Source: Feifania hominis
Lineage (GTDB): Bacteria; Bacillota; Clostridia; Oscillospirales; Feifaniaceae
Length of the DNA stretch: 64,000 nucleotides
Assembly: GCF_014384765.1 (NCBI RefSeq)
Contig: NZ_JACRSP010000001.1
Span: forward strand, 124,001 to 188,000
Reading direction: 5' to 3'
The position numbers and the translations under genes are program-made. Below are positions 35,092 through 43,786 of the stretch, in pieces; positions within the stretch are counted from its first letter, which is position 1, and each line of letters starts with the position of its first letter. The notes beneath the pieces are model-generated. The model was not told where the DNA came from. It searched no databases and was given only the letters and a program-made list of their open reading frames with translations.

Positions 35092-35721
35092 ATGGGCAGA
35101 GTACTGATTATGGATCATCCGCTGATCCAACACAAGCTTTCCCTCCTGCGGGACAAAAATACGGGGGTCAAGGAGTTCCGTGAGGTAGTCGGTGAGATCG
35201 CAACGCTGCTGTGCTACGAGGCGACGCGCGATCTGCCGCTGAAAGAGGTCGAAATTGAGACGCCGGTTGCCATTGCCAAGACCAAGGTGATCTCGGGCAA
35301 AAAGATCGCCATTGTGCCGATTCTGCGCGCCGGACTTGGCATGGTGGAGGGCGTGTTCAATCTGCTGCCGGCGGCGAAAGTCGGCCATGTCGGTCTCTAC
35401 CGCAACCCGGAGACGCTCGAGGCGGTTGAGTACTACTGCAAGATGCCAAGCGACATCAACGAGCGCGAGGTCATTGTGCTTGATCCGATGCTCGCGACAG
35501 GCGGCTCGGCTGTCGCCGCCATCGACCTTGTGAAAAAGTACCATCCCAAGAGTGTCAAAATGATGAACATCATCGGCGCGCCCGAGGGCGTGGAGAAAGT
35601 CACGCAAGCCCACCCCGACGTCGATATCTACATCGCTGCTCTCGACGAAAAGCTCAACGACCACGGCTACATCGTACCGGGTCTTGGCGATGCAGGCGAC
35701 CGCATCTTCGGAACGAAGTAA
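35092..35721 (+). CDS. upp: Uracil phosphoribosyltransferase
   Basis: A 209-residue UPRTase with the PRPP loop DPMLATGGSA and conserved PILRAGLGMVEG and YNDHGYIVPGLGDAGDR-like uracil-binding end (read LNDHGYIVPGLGDAGDR). It makes UMP from uracil and PRPP in pyrimidine salvage. AAAGGGG precedes ATG 35092. The same transcript carries rpiB. No PyrR leader or uraA permease is adjacent. Confidence 0.95.
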   Translation: MGRVLIMDHPLIQHKLSLLRDKNTGVKEFREVVGEIATLLCYEATRDLPLKEVEIETPVAIAKTKVISGKKIAIVPILRAGLGMVEGVFNLLPAAKVGHVGLYRNPETLEAVEYYCKMPSDINEREVIVLDPMLATGGSAVAAIDLVKKYHPKSVKMMNIIGAPEGVEKVTQAHPDVDIYIAALDEKLNDHGYIVPGLGDAGDRIFGTK

Positions 35722-35733
35722 TCAGTACAGGAC

Positions 35734-35765
35734 AAAAGCCCGCCATTATGGCGGGCTTTTTCATG
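35734..35765 (+). terminator. Terminator after upp
   Basis: Stem AAAAGCCCGCCA / TGGCGGGCTTTT with a short loop, then further T residues. Confidence 0.88.
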
Positions 35766-35838
35766 CGTGGATGTGTTTGGCGGCGCGAGGCCCAGGGGGC
35801 CTCTGTGCAAAGGACACCGCCCCATGTCAAAAGGAGAG

Positions 35839-36531
35839 CTACTGCGCCTTAAGAACAAACCGCTTTATGTCATTGTAGTCGTGCGAGACATGGGTGATGA
35901 CATAACCGTCCGGCACGGGCTCGCGGCCGGGGTTGTACCAGCAGGTGTCGATGCCGGCGTTGATACCACCCTGAATGTCAGAGGTCAGCCCATCGCCGAC
36001 AATGAGAACATGCGACCTGTCGCCCAAACCGCAGGTAGAGAAGACGTAGTCAAAGAAGCGCGGGTCGGGCTTTTCGTACCCGGCGTCCTGCGAGACGATG
36101 ATGTCGCTGAAATACTGTCCGATCTCGGTGCGGCCGATGCGCCCGTACTGAGTGAGGGCCACCCCGTTTGTCACCACGATCAGCTGGCAGAACTGCGCGA
36201 GATCCCGGCAGAGCGCAACCGCGCCGTCATAGAGCACGGGCCGCTCAGCGACACCGCGCAGATAGTCGTCGTTGAAAGCTGCGGCGTCGGCCGAGAGTCC
36301 AAGCCGGGAGAAGAGATCGACAAACCGCCGCGCAAAGAGATCCGCCTTTTTGATCTCGCCGAGCTCCAGCCGCCGCCAGAGGTCGTGGTTGATGGTGCGG
36401 TACAGAGCGAGCGTATCGTCATCAAAGGGGAAACCGTAGCGATCAAAGGTGGCTCTGAGAGCCTCCACCTCGGCTTTGGACCAGTCGAAGAGCGTTCCGT
36501 CAATGTCGAATAAGATGGTCTGATAGCGCAT
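35839..36531 (-). CDS. HAD-superfamily phosphatase, YjjG type (pyrimidine 5'-nucleotidase)
   Basis: A 230-residue HAD hydrolase. Motif I is FDIDGTLFDW with the nucleophilic Asp, motif II VTNG, motif III lysine in YEKPD and motif IV GDGLTSDIQGG. The helical cap and overall pattern fit YjjG/YfnB, noncanonical pyrimidine nucleotidases proposed to clean damaged nucleotides. On the minus strand GGAGG lies seven bases before ATG 36531. A terminator hairpin separates it from the zinc-ribbon gene upstream on the same strand. Confidence 0.85.
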   Translation of the reverse strand: MRYQTILFDIDGTLFDWSKAEVEALRATFDRYGFPFDDDTLALYRTINHDLWRRLELGEIKKADLFARRFVDLFSRLGLSADAAAFNDDYLRGVAERPVLYDGAVALCRDLAQFCQLIVVTNGVALTQYGRIGRTEIGQYFSDIIVSQDAGYEKPDPRFFDYVFSTCGLGDRSHVLIVGDGLTSDIQGGINAGIDTCWYNPGREPVPDGYVITHVSHDYNDIKRFVLKAQ

Positions 36532-36587
36532 CGCAAATCCTCCGTTTGTGAGATAGGCTCATTGTAGCCGAGAAGTGAGACTTTGTC

Positions 36588-36619
36588 AAAAAAAGCGGGG
36601 TGCCATGCACCCCGCTTTT
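36588..36619 (-). terminator. Terminator of the zinc-ribbon membrane protein gene
   Basis: Stem AAAAGCGGGGTG / CACCCCGCTTTT; on the minus strand it is followed by seven T residues. The first base of the stop of the upstream gene is only a few bases away. Confidence 0.85.
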
Positions 36620-36626
36620 CTATCAT

Positions 36627-37400
36627 TTAAAACAGATTGCCGAGACCGCCGAGAGCGCCCATCGCGAAATTGCTGAGCATGCCGGAGAGAAACCGTGTGA
36701 TGATAAGGGAGGTCACAAGATCCGCAGCCCCCAGACCGATGATAAAGCTGAAATAGAATTTTCCGCTCTGATCGGCGCCGAGCACACTTTTAGCGGCGAC
36801 CAATCTCGTGGTAATGGAGACATAGAGCGAGATCGTGAGCAGGGCCGCAGCCAGCTGCACAGACAGAAAACCGCACAGAGTCAAAACAACTGCGCAGATG
36901 GTGGGCAGAATCGCACCGACACCGCAGGCAATGACAGCCGAAGAGAAACGGATGGAAACTTTCATAAACTTTCCGATGAGGAAGATGGCAAGCGCCGCGG
37001 TGAAAAAGGACAGAAGCACGGCAAGCAGCCCGTAGAAGAACAGAGAGAAAAACGGAACTTTGACATAGCCGCCCATGGAACCCAACATTCCCTTGACCGC
37101 AAAAAACACCAACAGGCCAGAGAGGATGGCCTGAATGGCCACAAACAGAGAGGCGAGCGGGAGATCGTTGTTGTCAAGCGCGCTTTTGGTGCTGTCAACC
37201 GGGGATTTGAAATAGGACTTTACAAAGGGAATCAGATTGTGAAAGGCGATTTTGAGTTTGTCGCCAAAACCGCCGCCGGTGGGAGCCGCCGAATTGGATG
37301 AGGCGTCAGCCGCCGCTGCCTGTGCAGCCACACTCTCCTCGCAGTTGCAGAGAGTCCCCTCCTCAAGGGGTTTGCCACAGTATTGACAGAATTTTGCCAT
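36627..37400 (-). CDS. Zinc-ribbon membrane protein, unknown function
   Basis: A 257-residue protein. The N-terminal zinc ribbon has CQYCGKPLEEGTLCNC (residues about 5-20), then an Ala/Ser-rich linker, a cytoplasmic amphipathic stretch, and about five membrane segments from residue 80 on, in a YIP1-like arrangement. The start is ATG 37400 with GGAGG eight bases upstream on the minus strand. Such zinc_ribbon plus membrane proteins are common in Clostridia and uncharacterised. Terminator follows. Confidence 0.7.
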   Translation of the reverse strand: MAKFCQYCGKPLEEGTLCNCEESVAAQAAAADASSNSAAPTGGGFGDKLKIAFHNLIPFVKSYFKSPVDSTKSALDNNDLPLASLFVAIQAILSGLLVFFAVKGMLGSMGGYVKVPFFSLFFYGLLAVLLSFFTAALAIFLIGKFMKVSIRFSSAVIACGVGAILPTICAVVLTLCGFLSVQLAAALLTISLYVSITTRLVAAKSVLGADQSGKFYFSFIIGLGAADLVTSLIITRFLSGMLSNFAMGALGGLGNLF

Positions 37401-37776
37401 AGAAGATACCTCCACGTTATTTCATTATTCTCAGGTGGCAGAGTCGCATTGACTTTGCCGCCGAAAAAACAACTTAACAGTATCTTGATCTTGCGCTGCG
37501 TATCCATTATATGACTTCGCAGACCTGATATTGAGAAGAGAAATCGCTGCTATTATATCACCGTTTTTTTGAACCAACAACCGAATTTTGTATGAATTTG
37601 TCTGTTTTGCGCAAAAAACGTGTGAAACAGTGCCCTGTTAAAAAACAGAGATGGTCCTTGTCTTTTTGTTTGGAAAGTATTAAGATTGTGATAATGTTGC
37701 GTTAAAAAAGTCTTTTTGCAGTTAAAAATATGTTAAGACGCCGCTTTTTGGCGGTGGGAGGGGTACCGGATAATCC
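37401..37776. other. AT-rich divergent intergenic region (376 bp)
   Basis: No convincing gene. It lies between the divergent zinc-ribbon gene and trkA. Visible items are a minus-strand -10-like TATAAT (37511-37506, no good -35), a plus-strand GATAAT-like box near 37690 preceded by TTGTTT, and a GCCGC-TTTTT-GGCGG hairpin at about 37742-37756 just before the trkA Shine-Dalgarno GGGAGGGG. I see no c-di-AMP riboswitch. Confidence 0.5.
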
Positions 37777-39132
37777 ATGAAAATCGTTATCGTTGGGGAT
37801 GGAAAGGTCGGCTATACACTGACGGAGCAGCTCGCCAAGGAGGGCCACGACATCGTGGTTATTGACAGCAGCCAGCAGGCGCTGCAAAACTCGATGAATT
37901 CACTTGACGTCATCGGCATTCGGGGAAACGGCGCGGCGCTTGAAGTTCAGATGGAGGCGGGCGTGAACAGGGCTGATCTGCTCATTGCAGTGACCTCGTC
38001 GGATGAGCTGAATCTGCTGTGCTGCATCGTCGCCAAAAAAATCGGCGCGCGCCACACCATCGCACGGGTGAGAAACCCCGAGTATACCAAGCAGCTCGTC
38101 CTGATGAAAGAGGAGTTCGGGATGTCGATGTTCATCAACCCCGAATTCCTGGCGGCGCTCGAAATTTCCCGCATTCTTCGCTTCCCGTCGGCGAGCAAGA
38201 TCGACTCCTTTGCCAAGGGACGCGTGGATTTGGTGGAAATCAAGATCAACGAGAACAGCCCCCTTGACGGATACCCGCTTCACACACTCTATGAGAAGTA
38301 CAAGGTAAAGGTGCTCGTCTGTGCGGTGCAGCGCGGTGAGCGCGTCTTTATCCCCGACGGCAATTTCGTGCTGCGCAGCGGCGACCGCATCAGTATCACA
38401 GCATCACCCGCTGAGATCGAGAGTTTCTTTCGGGCGATCGGCATCGTCTCGCACAAAGTGCGCTCGGTGCTGATCGTGGGCGGCGGACGCATCACGTACT
38501 ATCTGGCGCGCCAGCTTCTCGAGCTCGGCATGAAAGTCAAGATCATTGAAATTGACCGCGCGCGCTGCGACAAACTCTGCGAGATGCTGCCCGACGCGGA
38601 TATCATCCACGGCGACGGCACCAGTGAGGAGCTTCTGCTCGAAGAGGGCGTCGAAAACACCGACGCCTTTGTGGCGCTGACCGATATGGACGAGGAGAAC
38701 ATCATTCTCTCAATGTACGCCGCCTCCAAGAGCCAGGGAAAGATCGTCGCCAAAATCAACCGAATCTCCTTTCTGGAGATCATTGAGAACTCCGGCATTG
38801 AGAGCGTTATTTCGCCGAAGTATCTCACCGCAAATCAGATCATCCGCTATGTGCGGGCACTGAGAAACTCGCTGGGCAGCAAGGTGGAGACGCTCTACCG
38901 CATTGTCAACAACAAGGCCGAGGCGCTTGAATTCAAGGTGGGTGAGCGCGCGCGGGTGATCGGAAAGACTCTCACGCAGCTCGAACTCAAAGAGAATCTG
39001 CTCATCGCCTGCATTGTGCGCAAGGGGCGCATCATCATTCCGCGTGGCAGCGACCAGATCGAGCATGGCGACAGCGTCATTGTTGTGACAACGAACAGCA
39101 GCCTGCGCGATCTCGACGATATTTTGAAGTAG
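37777..39132 (+). CDS. trkA: Trk potassium uptake regulatory protein TrkA
   Basis: A 451-residue protein made of two tandem RCK_N-RCK_C units. The first nucleotide-binding motif is VGDGKVGYTL near residue 6; the second unit starts near residue 228 with VGGGRITYYLA, in which the usual GxGxxG is altered to GGGRIT. It binds NAD(H)/ATP and gates TrkH, encoded 18 bp downstream. The duplicated structure distinguishes it from the single-unit KtrA at 11890. The Shine-Dalgarno GGGAGGGG is placed somewhat far from ATG 37777. Confidence 0.93.
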   Translation: MKIVIVGDGKVGYTLTEQLAKEGHDIVVIDSSQQALQNSMNSLDVIGIRGNGAALEVQMEAGVNRADLLIAVTSSDELNLLCCIVAKKIGARHTIARVRNPEYTKQLVLMKEEFGMSMFINPEFLAALEISRILRFPSASKIDSFAKGRVDLVEIKINENSPLDGYPLHTLYEKYKVKVLVCAVQRGERVFIPDGNFVLRSGDRISITASPAEIESFFRAIGIVSHKVRSVLIVGGGRITYYLARQLLELGMKVKIIEIDRARCDKLCEMLPDADIIHGDGTSEELLLEEGVENTDAFVALTDMDEENIILSMYAASKSQGKIVAKINRISFLEIIENSGIESVISPKYLTANQIIRYVRALRNSLGSKVETLYRIVNNKAEALEFKVGERARVIGKTLTQLELKENLLIACIVRKGRIIIPRGSDQIEHGDSVIVVTTNSSLRDLDDILK

Positions 39133-39150
39133 GTTGGGGGAGCCTGTCAG

Positions 39151-40593
39151 ATGAATTACAAAATGGTGGCCCATACGGTGGGGATCATTCTTCGCATCGA
39201 GGCGATCCTGATGCTGCTGCCGGCGCTGGTGGCGGCGCTCTACGGGGAATCCACCGTGATGATCTTTCTGGTGACGGCGTGCGTCACCATGCTCGCAAGT
39301 ATGGTGCTGACGTATCTGAGACCGGAGAACCGCACGATCTTCGCCAAGGAGGGCTTTCTGATCGTTGCGGTCTCGTGGATTGCCCTGTCCCTGTTTGGGG
39401 CGCTTCCGTTCTATTTCAGCGGGGAAGTCGACGGCTTTGTCAACTGTTTTTTTGAGACGGTATCGGGCTTTACGACCACCGGCTCGAGCATTCTGACTGC
39501 GGTTGAGCCGCTCTCAAAGGGGCTTCTCTTCTGGCGCGGCTTCACCCACTGGATCGGCGGCATGGGTGTGCTCGTGTTTGCGCTTGCCATTCTGCCGATG
39601 GCCGAGGGACGTTCCATGCACATTCTGCGTGCCGAGGTGCCGGGTCCCACGGTCGGAAAGCTCGTGCCGAAAATGCGCACGACGGCGATGATTCTCTATG
39701 GGATCTACCTGTTTTTGACTGCGGTCGAGGTGGTGTTTCTCCTGTGTGGAGGCATGAATCTCTACGACAGCATCGTGCATTCGTTCGCCACCGCGGGCAC
39801 CGGCGGCTTCTCGGTGAAAAACGCCAGCATCGGCGCCTATCAGAGCCCCTATTTTGAGTGGGTGATCGGCGTGTTCATGCTGCTGTTCGGCATCAACTTC
39901 AATCTGTTTTATCTCGTGCTCATCGGCAAGCTCAAAGACGCTTTCAAAAGCGAGGAGCTCCGCTGGTACCTTGGGATTGTGGCGGTCTCAGCGCTCGCCA
40001 TCACCGCCAACATTGCCCATCTGTTTGAACATGTGGGCGATGCACTGCGCGCGGCTTTTTTCAATGTCTCCTCCGTCATCACGACCACCGGCTTTGTCAC
40101 GGAGAACTATGAGCTGTGGCCGCAGTTTTCCAAGATCATACTGGTGCTGCTCATGGTTGTGGGGGCCTGCGCCGGTTCGACCGGCGGCGGTATCAAAGTC
40201 TCGCGCTTTGTCATCCTGCTCAAGTCCATCAAGCAGGAGGTGCGAAAGCTGACCCACCCGCGCGCGGTCAAGCACATCAAATTTGAGGGACACCTTGTTG
40301 ACCACAACACGGTCGAGAGCGTCGGTCTGTTCTTCTGCGCCTACTCGGTGATCTTTCTGGCCTCGATTTTGCTCGTATCGCTCAACGGCTTTGACTTTGC
40401 GACAACCACCACGTCGGTGCTCACCTGCATTGGGAACGTGGGCCCGGGACTCGGCATGGTCGGGCCGGTCGGCAACTTCTCGGAATTCTCCGTGCTGTCA
40501 AAGCTGGTGCTCTGTTTTGACATGCTTGCCGGGCGCCTTGAGGTCTTTCCCATGATCATTCTGTTCTCGCCGTTCGTCTGGAAAAAGAAATGA
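39151..40593 (+). CDS. trkH: Trk potassium uptake membrane protein TrkH
   Basis: A 480-residue four-MPM K+ transporter. Filter-region glycines are visible in SGFTTTGSS, FATAGTGGFS, ITTTGFVTENY and LTCIGNVGPGL. It has two extra N-terminal membrane segments relative to KtrB, and a GACAGSTGGGIKVSR loop after TM in the third repeat. It forms a second K+ uptake system in this window with TrkA. GGGGGAG precedes ATG 39151. Confidence 0.93.
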   Translation: MNYKMVAHTVGIILRIEAILMLLPALVAALYGESTVMIFLVTACVTMLASMVLTYLRPENRTIFAKEGFLIVAVSWIALSLFGALPFYFSGEVDGFVNCFFETVSGFTTTGSSILTAVEPLSKGLLFWRGFTHWIGGMGVLVFALAILPMAEGRSMHILRAEVPGPTVGKLVPKMRTTAMILYGIYLFLTAVEVVFLLCGGMNLYDSIVHSFATAGTGGFSVKNASIGAYQSPYFEWVIGVFMLLFGINFNLFYLVLIGKLKDAFKSEELRWYLGIVAVSALAITANIAHLFEHVGDALRAAFFNVSSVITTTGFVTENYELWPQFSKIILVLLMVVGACAGSTGGGIKVSRFVILLKSIKQEVRKLTHPRAVKHIKFEGHLVDHNTVESVGLFFCAYSVIFLASILLVSLNGFDFATTTTSVLTCIGNVGPGLGMVGPVGNFSEFSVLSKLVLCFDMLAGRLEVFPMIILFSPFVWKKK

Positions 40594-40621
40594 AAAAGGC
40601 CCCCGGTCGGGGGCCTTTTTT
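40593..40621. terminator. Bidirectional terminator between trkH and mscL
   Basis: Twelve-base stem AAAAAGGCCCCC / GGGGGCCTTTTT with a GGTC loop between convergent genes. It begins within the trkH stop codon. Confidence 0.88.
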
Positions 40622-40627
40622 GTGGGG

Positions 40628-41050
40628 TTATGCCTTGTTTTCTCTGAGCAGATCGCGAATCTCAGTGAGCACGGTGAGCTCCTGCGAGGGGGCTGGGGGA
40701 GCAGGCGGCGCCTGCTCTTTTTTGCGGTGCAGGGAGTTGACGCCCTTGACCAGGAGAAACACCACAAAGGCAATGATCAGGAAGTTGAGCACCTGCTGGA
40801 GAAAGGCTCCGTAGCAGATGGCCACCTCGGCGGTCTCGCCCACTGCGGGCGAGAGCACAATTTTCAGATCGCTGAAATTGATGCCGCCGATGATGAGCCC
40901 GACCAGAGGCATGATCATATCGTTGACCAGAGAGTTGACAATGGCGGTGAAAGCGCCGCCGATGATGATGCCAACCGCGAGATCGAGCACGTTGCCGCGC
41001 GAGATAAACGCTTTGAATTCGCCAAAGAAGCCGGAAGTTTTCTCTTTCAT
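40628..41050 (-). CDS. mscL: Large-conductance mechanosensitive channel MscL
   Basis: A 140-residue MscL with N-terminal amphipathic helix, TM1 NVLDLAVGIIIGGAFTAIV, TM2 and a C-terminal helix after a Pro-rich PPAPPAP linker. It opens on membrane stretch to release solutes on osmotic downshock. I start at ATG 41050 because GGAG lies nine bases upstream; ATG 41056 is only three bases from it. Convergent with trkAH, so K+ uptake and emergency release are neighbours. Confidence 0.94.
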   Translation of the reverse strand: MKEKTSGFFGEFKAFISRGNVLDLAVGIIIGGAFTAIVNSLVNDMIMPLVGLIIGGINFSDLKIVLSPAVGETAEVAICYGAFLQQVLNFLIIAFVVFLLVKGVNSLHRKKEQAPPAPPAPSQELTVLTEIRDLLRENKA

Positions 41051-41075
41051 ACCCATTTACTCCTTTTTTGTTTTC

Positions 41076-41104
41076 AGTATAGAAAAAAGATGGATTCCTG
41101 TCAA
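41076..41104 (-). promoter_or_regulatory. Sigma-A promoter of mscL
   Basis: On the minus strand: TTGACA (41104-41099), 17-base spacer, TATACT (41081-41076). Confidence 0.8.
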
Positions 41105-41132
41105 TGTCGGCATAGACCCGCAAGGGAAATTA

Positions 41133-41141
41133 TGCTATACT
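41133..41141 (+). promoter_or_regulatory. Extended -10 upstream of the cyclophilin gene
   Basis: TGCTATACT (41133-41141) matches an extended -10; the -35 is poor. Divergent from the mscL promoter. Confidence 0.45.
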
Positions 41142-41171
41142 GATCACCAGAGAACCGAGAGGAGAATGATC

Positions 41172-41690
41172 ATGAAAAATCCGATTGTCACGATTGAAAT
41201 GGATAGCGGCAACACCATGAGAGTGGAGCTCTACCCGGAGATTGCGCCGAACACGGTGCGAAATTTTGTCTCGCTGGTACGCAGCGGCTTTTACGATGGG
41301 CTGATTTTTCACAGGGTCATTCCGGGATTTATGATTCAGGGCGGCGACCCGACCGGCACCGGTATGGGAGGCCCCGGCTACAGCATTGCGGGCGAGTTTG
41401 CGTCGAATGGCTTTGCAAACGATCTGCGCCACACGCGGGGCGTCATCTCGATGGCGCGCTCCATGTCACCGGACAGCGCCGGTTCGCAGTTTTTCATCAT
41501 GGTGGAAAATGCGCCCCACCTCGATGGCCAGTACGCCGCTTTCGGCAAGGTGATCGAGGGCATGGAGGAGGCCGATCGCATTGTGTCGGTACGGCGCAAC
41601 CCGTCGGACCGGCCGCTTGCGGACGAGAGGATCAAGAAAGCCTCAGTCGAGACGTTCGGTGAGCAGTACGACGAGCCGGAGAAGAAATAG
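41172..41690 (+). CDS. Peptidyl-prolyl cis-trans isomerase, cyclophilin type
   Basis: A 172-residue cytoplasmic cyclophilin without signal peptide. Active-site residues are visible: Arg in FHRVIPGFMIQGGDPTGTG, then SAGSQFFIM and the LDGQYAAFGKV end. It catalyses proline isomerisation in folding. ATG 41172 lies seven bases after GGAG; ATG 41166 is too close. A hairpin with a GAAA tetraloop follows. Confidence 0.92.
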   Translation: MKNPIVTIEMDSGNTMRVELYPEIAPNTVRNFVSLVRSGFYDGLIFHRVIPGFMIQGGDPTGTGMGGPGYSIAGEFASNGFANDLRHTRGVISMARSMSPDSAGSQFFIMVENAPHLDGQYAAFGKVIEGMEEADRIVSVRRNPSDRPLADERIKKASVETFGEQYDEPEKK

Positions 41691-41695
41691 CAGCG

Positions 41696-41722
41696 GGGAG
41701 AGAGCGAAAGCTCTCTCCCTTT
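41696..41722 (+). terminator. GAAA-loop hairpin after the cyclophilin gene
   Basis: Ten-base perfect stem GGGAGAGAGC / GCTCTCTCCC closed by GAAA, followed by only TTTG. A weak terminator or mRNA 3'-end stabiliser. Confidence 0.5.
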
Positions 41723-41740
41723 GACAAAGAGGGTGACAGC

Positions 41741-42940
41741 ATGAAATACGATCAACTGAGCGAGCCGCTTCAGCGGCAGATTCTCGAGGACCGCGCGACG
41801 GGGTGCCGATCGCCCTATGCCGCGCCGGATGCGCACGCGCTGCGGCGCGAGCCCGGAAAGGACCGGCCGAACCCCCTGCGCCCGGCCTATGTGCGCGATG
41901 TGGAGGCCATTTTGCACAGCGCCTACTACAACCGCTATGCGGACAAGACGCAGGTGTTTTCTTTCTACCGAAACGACGACATCACCCGCCGGGCGCTGCA
42001 TGTGCAGCTCGTCTCGCGCATTGCGCGCAACATCGGCGCTGCGCTCGGGCTCAACCTCGATTTGATTGAAGCGATCGCCCTCGGACATGACATCGGCCAC
42101 ACGCCCTTTGGCCACGCGGGGGAACGCCACCTCGGGGAACTCTACCACGCCCACACCGGGCGCTACTTTCAGCACAATCTGCACAGCGTGCGCTGCCTCG
42201 ACGGCATTGTACCCTATAACATCAGTCTGCAGGTCCTCGACGGCATCGCCTGCCACAACGGCGAGTATGAGCTCGACGAGTACCGCCCGCGCGGCGTGGG
42301 GGACTTCGCCTGCTTTGACCGGATGCTCGACGAGGCGAGCCGGGACGAGCGGGGAAGCGCCCATTTGACGCCCATGACGCTCGAGGGATGTGTGGTGCGC
42401 GTCTGCGATATGATCGCCTATCTCGGCAAGGACCGGCAGGATGCCGTGCGGGCCCGTCTGATTGAAGACGAGAGCGTGTTTGAGGATGGCCCTCTCGGCA
42501 GCCACAACGCTGAGATCATCAACAACCTCACCGTCAACCTGGTGGAGAACAGCTACGGACGAGACCACCTGTGCCTCTCGCCGGAGTACTTTGAGGCCCT
42601 GCGCCGCTGCAAGCAGCAAAATTACGAGATCATCTACAAGTCGCCTCTGGTCGCTGCGGTCTACGACGAGAGTGTGCGGCCCATGTTCCACCTGGTCTAT
42701 GAGAGACTGCTTGAGGATTTGACCGCCGGCAGAACCGACTCGCCCATCTTTTGCCACCACATCGACTTTGTCGAGAGCCAGCCGGCCAAATACGCCCGGC
42801 GCAGGCCCTACCGCGAGGAGGAGCCGAACCAGATCGTGGTCGACTATATGGCGAGCATGACCGATGACTATTTCGTCGACCTCTACGCCCACCTCTTTCC
42901 CGACCGGCCGGCCACCGTCTCGTACCGGCCCTATTTTTAA
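41741..42940 (+). CDS. HD-domain dGTPase-like deoxynucleoside triphosphohydrolase
   Basis: A 399-residue protein with the metal-binding HD signature GHDIGHTPFGHAGE at about residues 115-128 and a downstream ICHNGEY-type His (read IACHNGEYELDEY). The overall pattern fits the dGTP triphosphohydrolase group, which converts dNTPs to nucleosides and triphosphate. The divergent N-terminus argues against naming it dgt. AGAGGGTGACAGC precedes ATG 41741. Its place near thyX-tmk fits dNTP homeostasis, though co-transcription is not shown. Confidence 0.8.
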   Translation: MKYDQLSEPLQRQILEDRATGCRSPYAAPDAHALRREPGKDRPNPLRPAYVRDVEAILHSAYYNRYADKTQVFSFYRNDDITRRALHVQLVSRIARNIGAALGLNLDLIEAIALGHDIGHTPFGHAGERHLGELYHAHTGRYFQHNLHSVRCLDGIVPYNISLQVLDGIACHNGEYELDEYRPRGVGDFACFDRMLDEASRDERGSAHLTPMTLEGCVVRVCDMIAYLGKDRQDAVRARLIEDESVFEDGPLGSHNAEIINNLTVNLVENSYGRDHLCLSPEYFEALRRCKQQNYEIIYKSPLVAAVYDESVRPMFHLVYERLLEDLTAGRTDSPIFCHHIDFVESQPAKYARRRPYREEEPNQIVVDYMASMTDDYFVDLYAHLFPDRPATVSYRPYF

Positions 42941-42986
42941 ACCGGTCGAAAAAAGTCAAGTTCCTGTGGCCTGTGAAAACCGAGTA

Positions 42987-42995
42987 TGCTATAAT
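42987..42995 (+). promoter_or_regulatory. Extended -10 upstream of the WecG/TagA gene
   Basis: TGCTATAAT (42987-42995); no clear -35. Confidence 0.5.
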
Positions 42996-43036
42996 AACAA
43001 ATGTATGTAATAGATACCAGCAAAGGGGTTCTGCGC

Positions 43037-43786
43037 ATGGACAAGCTTGCCGTCGGCGGGCTCAATTTTGACAACGTGACAATGGAACAGGCGCTCGAGC
43101 GCGCGCTCGAGCTCATCGAGGCGCACGCGCACAGCTATATAGTGACGCCGAACGCCGAAATCGGCCAGATGGCGCTCAAGGATCCCGCCTTTCGCCGGGT
43201 ACTCAACGGTGCGGCGCTCATGCTGCCCGACGGCATCGGCGTGGTGCTCGGCTCGAAGATTCTGGGCACGCCGCTCAAGGGCAAGGTCGCGGGCTGCGAC
43301 TTCGCCGAGCGGCTCGTGCCGCTTCTCGCCGAGCGGGGGCACAGCCTCTTTCTCTTCGGTTCCAAGGAGGGCGTCGCGCAGGCCGCTGCACAAAATCTCA
43401 AAGAGAGCAGCCCCAATCTTCACATCTGCGGCACCCAAAACGGCTATTTTCAGGACGACGGCGAAATTGTCGACGCCATCAATGCGGCGCATCCCGACGT
43501 GCTGTTTGTGTGCCTCGGGGCTCCGAAGCAGGAGTACTGGATGGCGCGCAACGCCGAGCGGCTCGACGTGGGACTCATGATCGGGCTCGGCGGTTCGCTC
43601 GACGTCATGGCGGGCACTGTGGAGCGAGCACCGGAATTCTATCAGCGGCACCATCTGGAGTGGCTCTACCGCGCTGTGAAGGAGCCAAAGCGCCTTCGGC
43701 GCCTCGGAAAGCTGCCGGCCTATGTGTGTAACATGCTGCTCATCAGACTTCGCTTAAAGAGAGTGAAAACGGAGGATTCAAAATGA
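43037..43786 (+). CDS. WecG/TagA/CpsF-family glycosyltransferase
   Basis: A 249-residue GT26 enzyme. Conserved residues are in VTPNAEIGQMA, LPDGIGVV (catalytic Asp) and LGAPKQEYWM, with VGLGGSLDVMAG-like GLGGSLDVMAGTVERAPEF near the end. TagA adds ManNAc to GlcNAc-PP-undecaprenol in wall teichoic acid linkage synthesis; WecG acts in ECA. The acceptor here is inferred to be undecaprenyl-linked. AAAGGGG precedes ATG 43037. It overlaps thyX by four bases. The C-terminal basic tail probably binds membrane. Confidence 0.88.
   Translation: MDKLAVGGLNFDNVTMEQALERALELIEAHAHSYIVTPNAEIGQMALKDPAFRRVLNGAALMLPDGIGVVLGSKILGTPLKGKVAGCDFAERLVPLLAERGHSLFLFGSKEGVAQAAAQNLKESSPNLHICGTQNGYFQDDGEIVDAINAAHPDVLFVCLGAPKQEYWMARNAERLDVGLMIGLGGSLDVMAGTVERAPEFYQRHHLEWLYRAVKEPKRLRRLGKLPAYVCNMLLIRLRLKRVKTEDSK

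Noticed and set aside
35767..36513. Plus-strand frame of about 250 codons opposite the YjjG-like gene
   Set aside because: It is antisense to a complete HAD phosphatase with all four motifs and a good ribosome site, and has no family resemblance.
37401..37776. ydaO-type c-di-AMP riboswitch before trkA
   Set aside because: The conserved GC-rich ydaO blocks are not present; only a small GCCGC/GGCGG hairpin next to the Shine-Dalgarno is seen.
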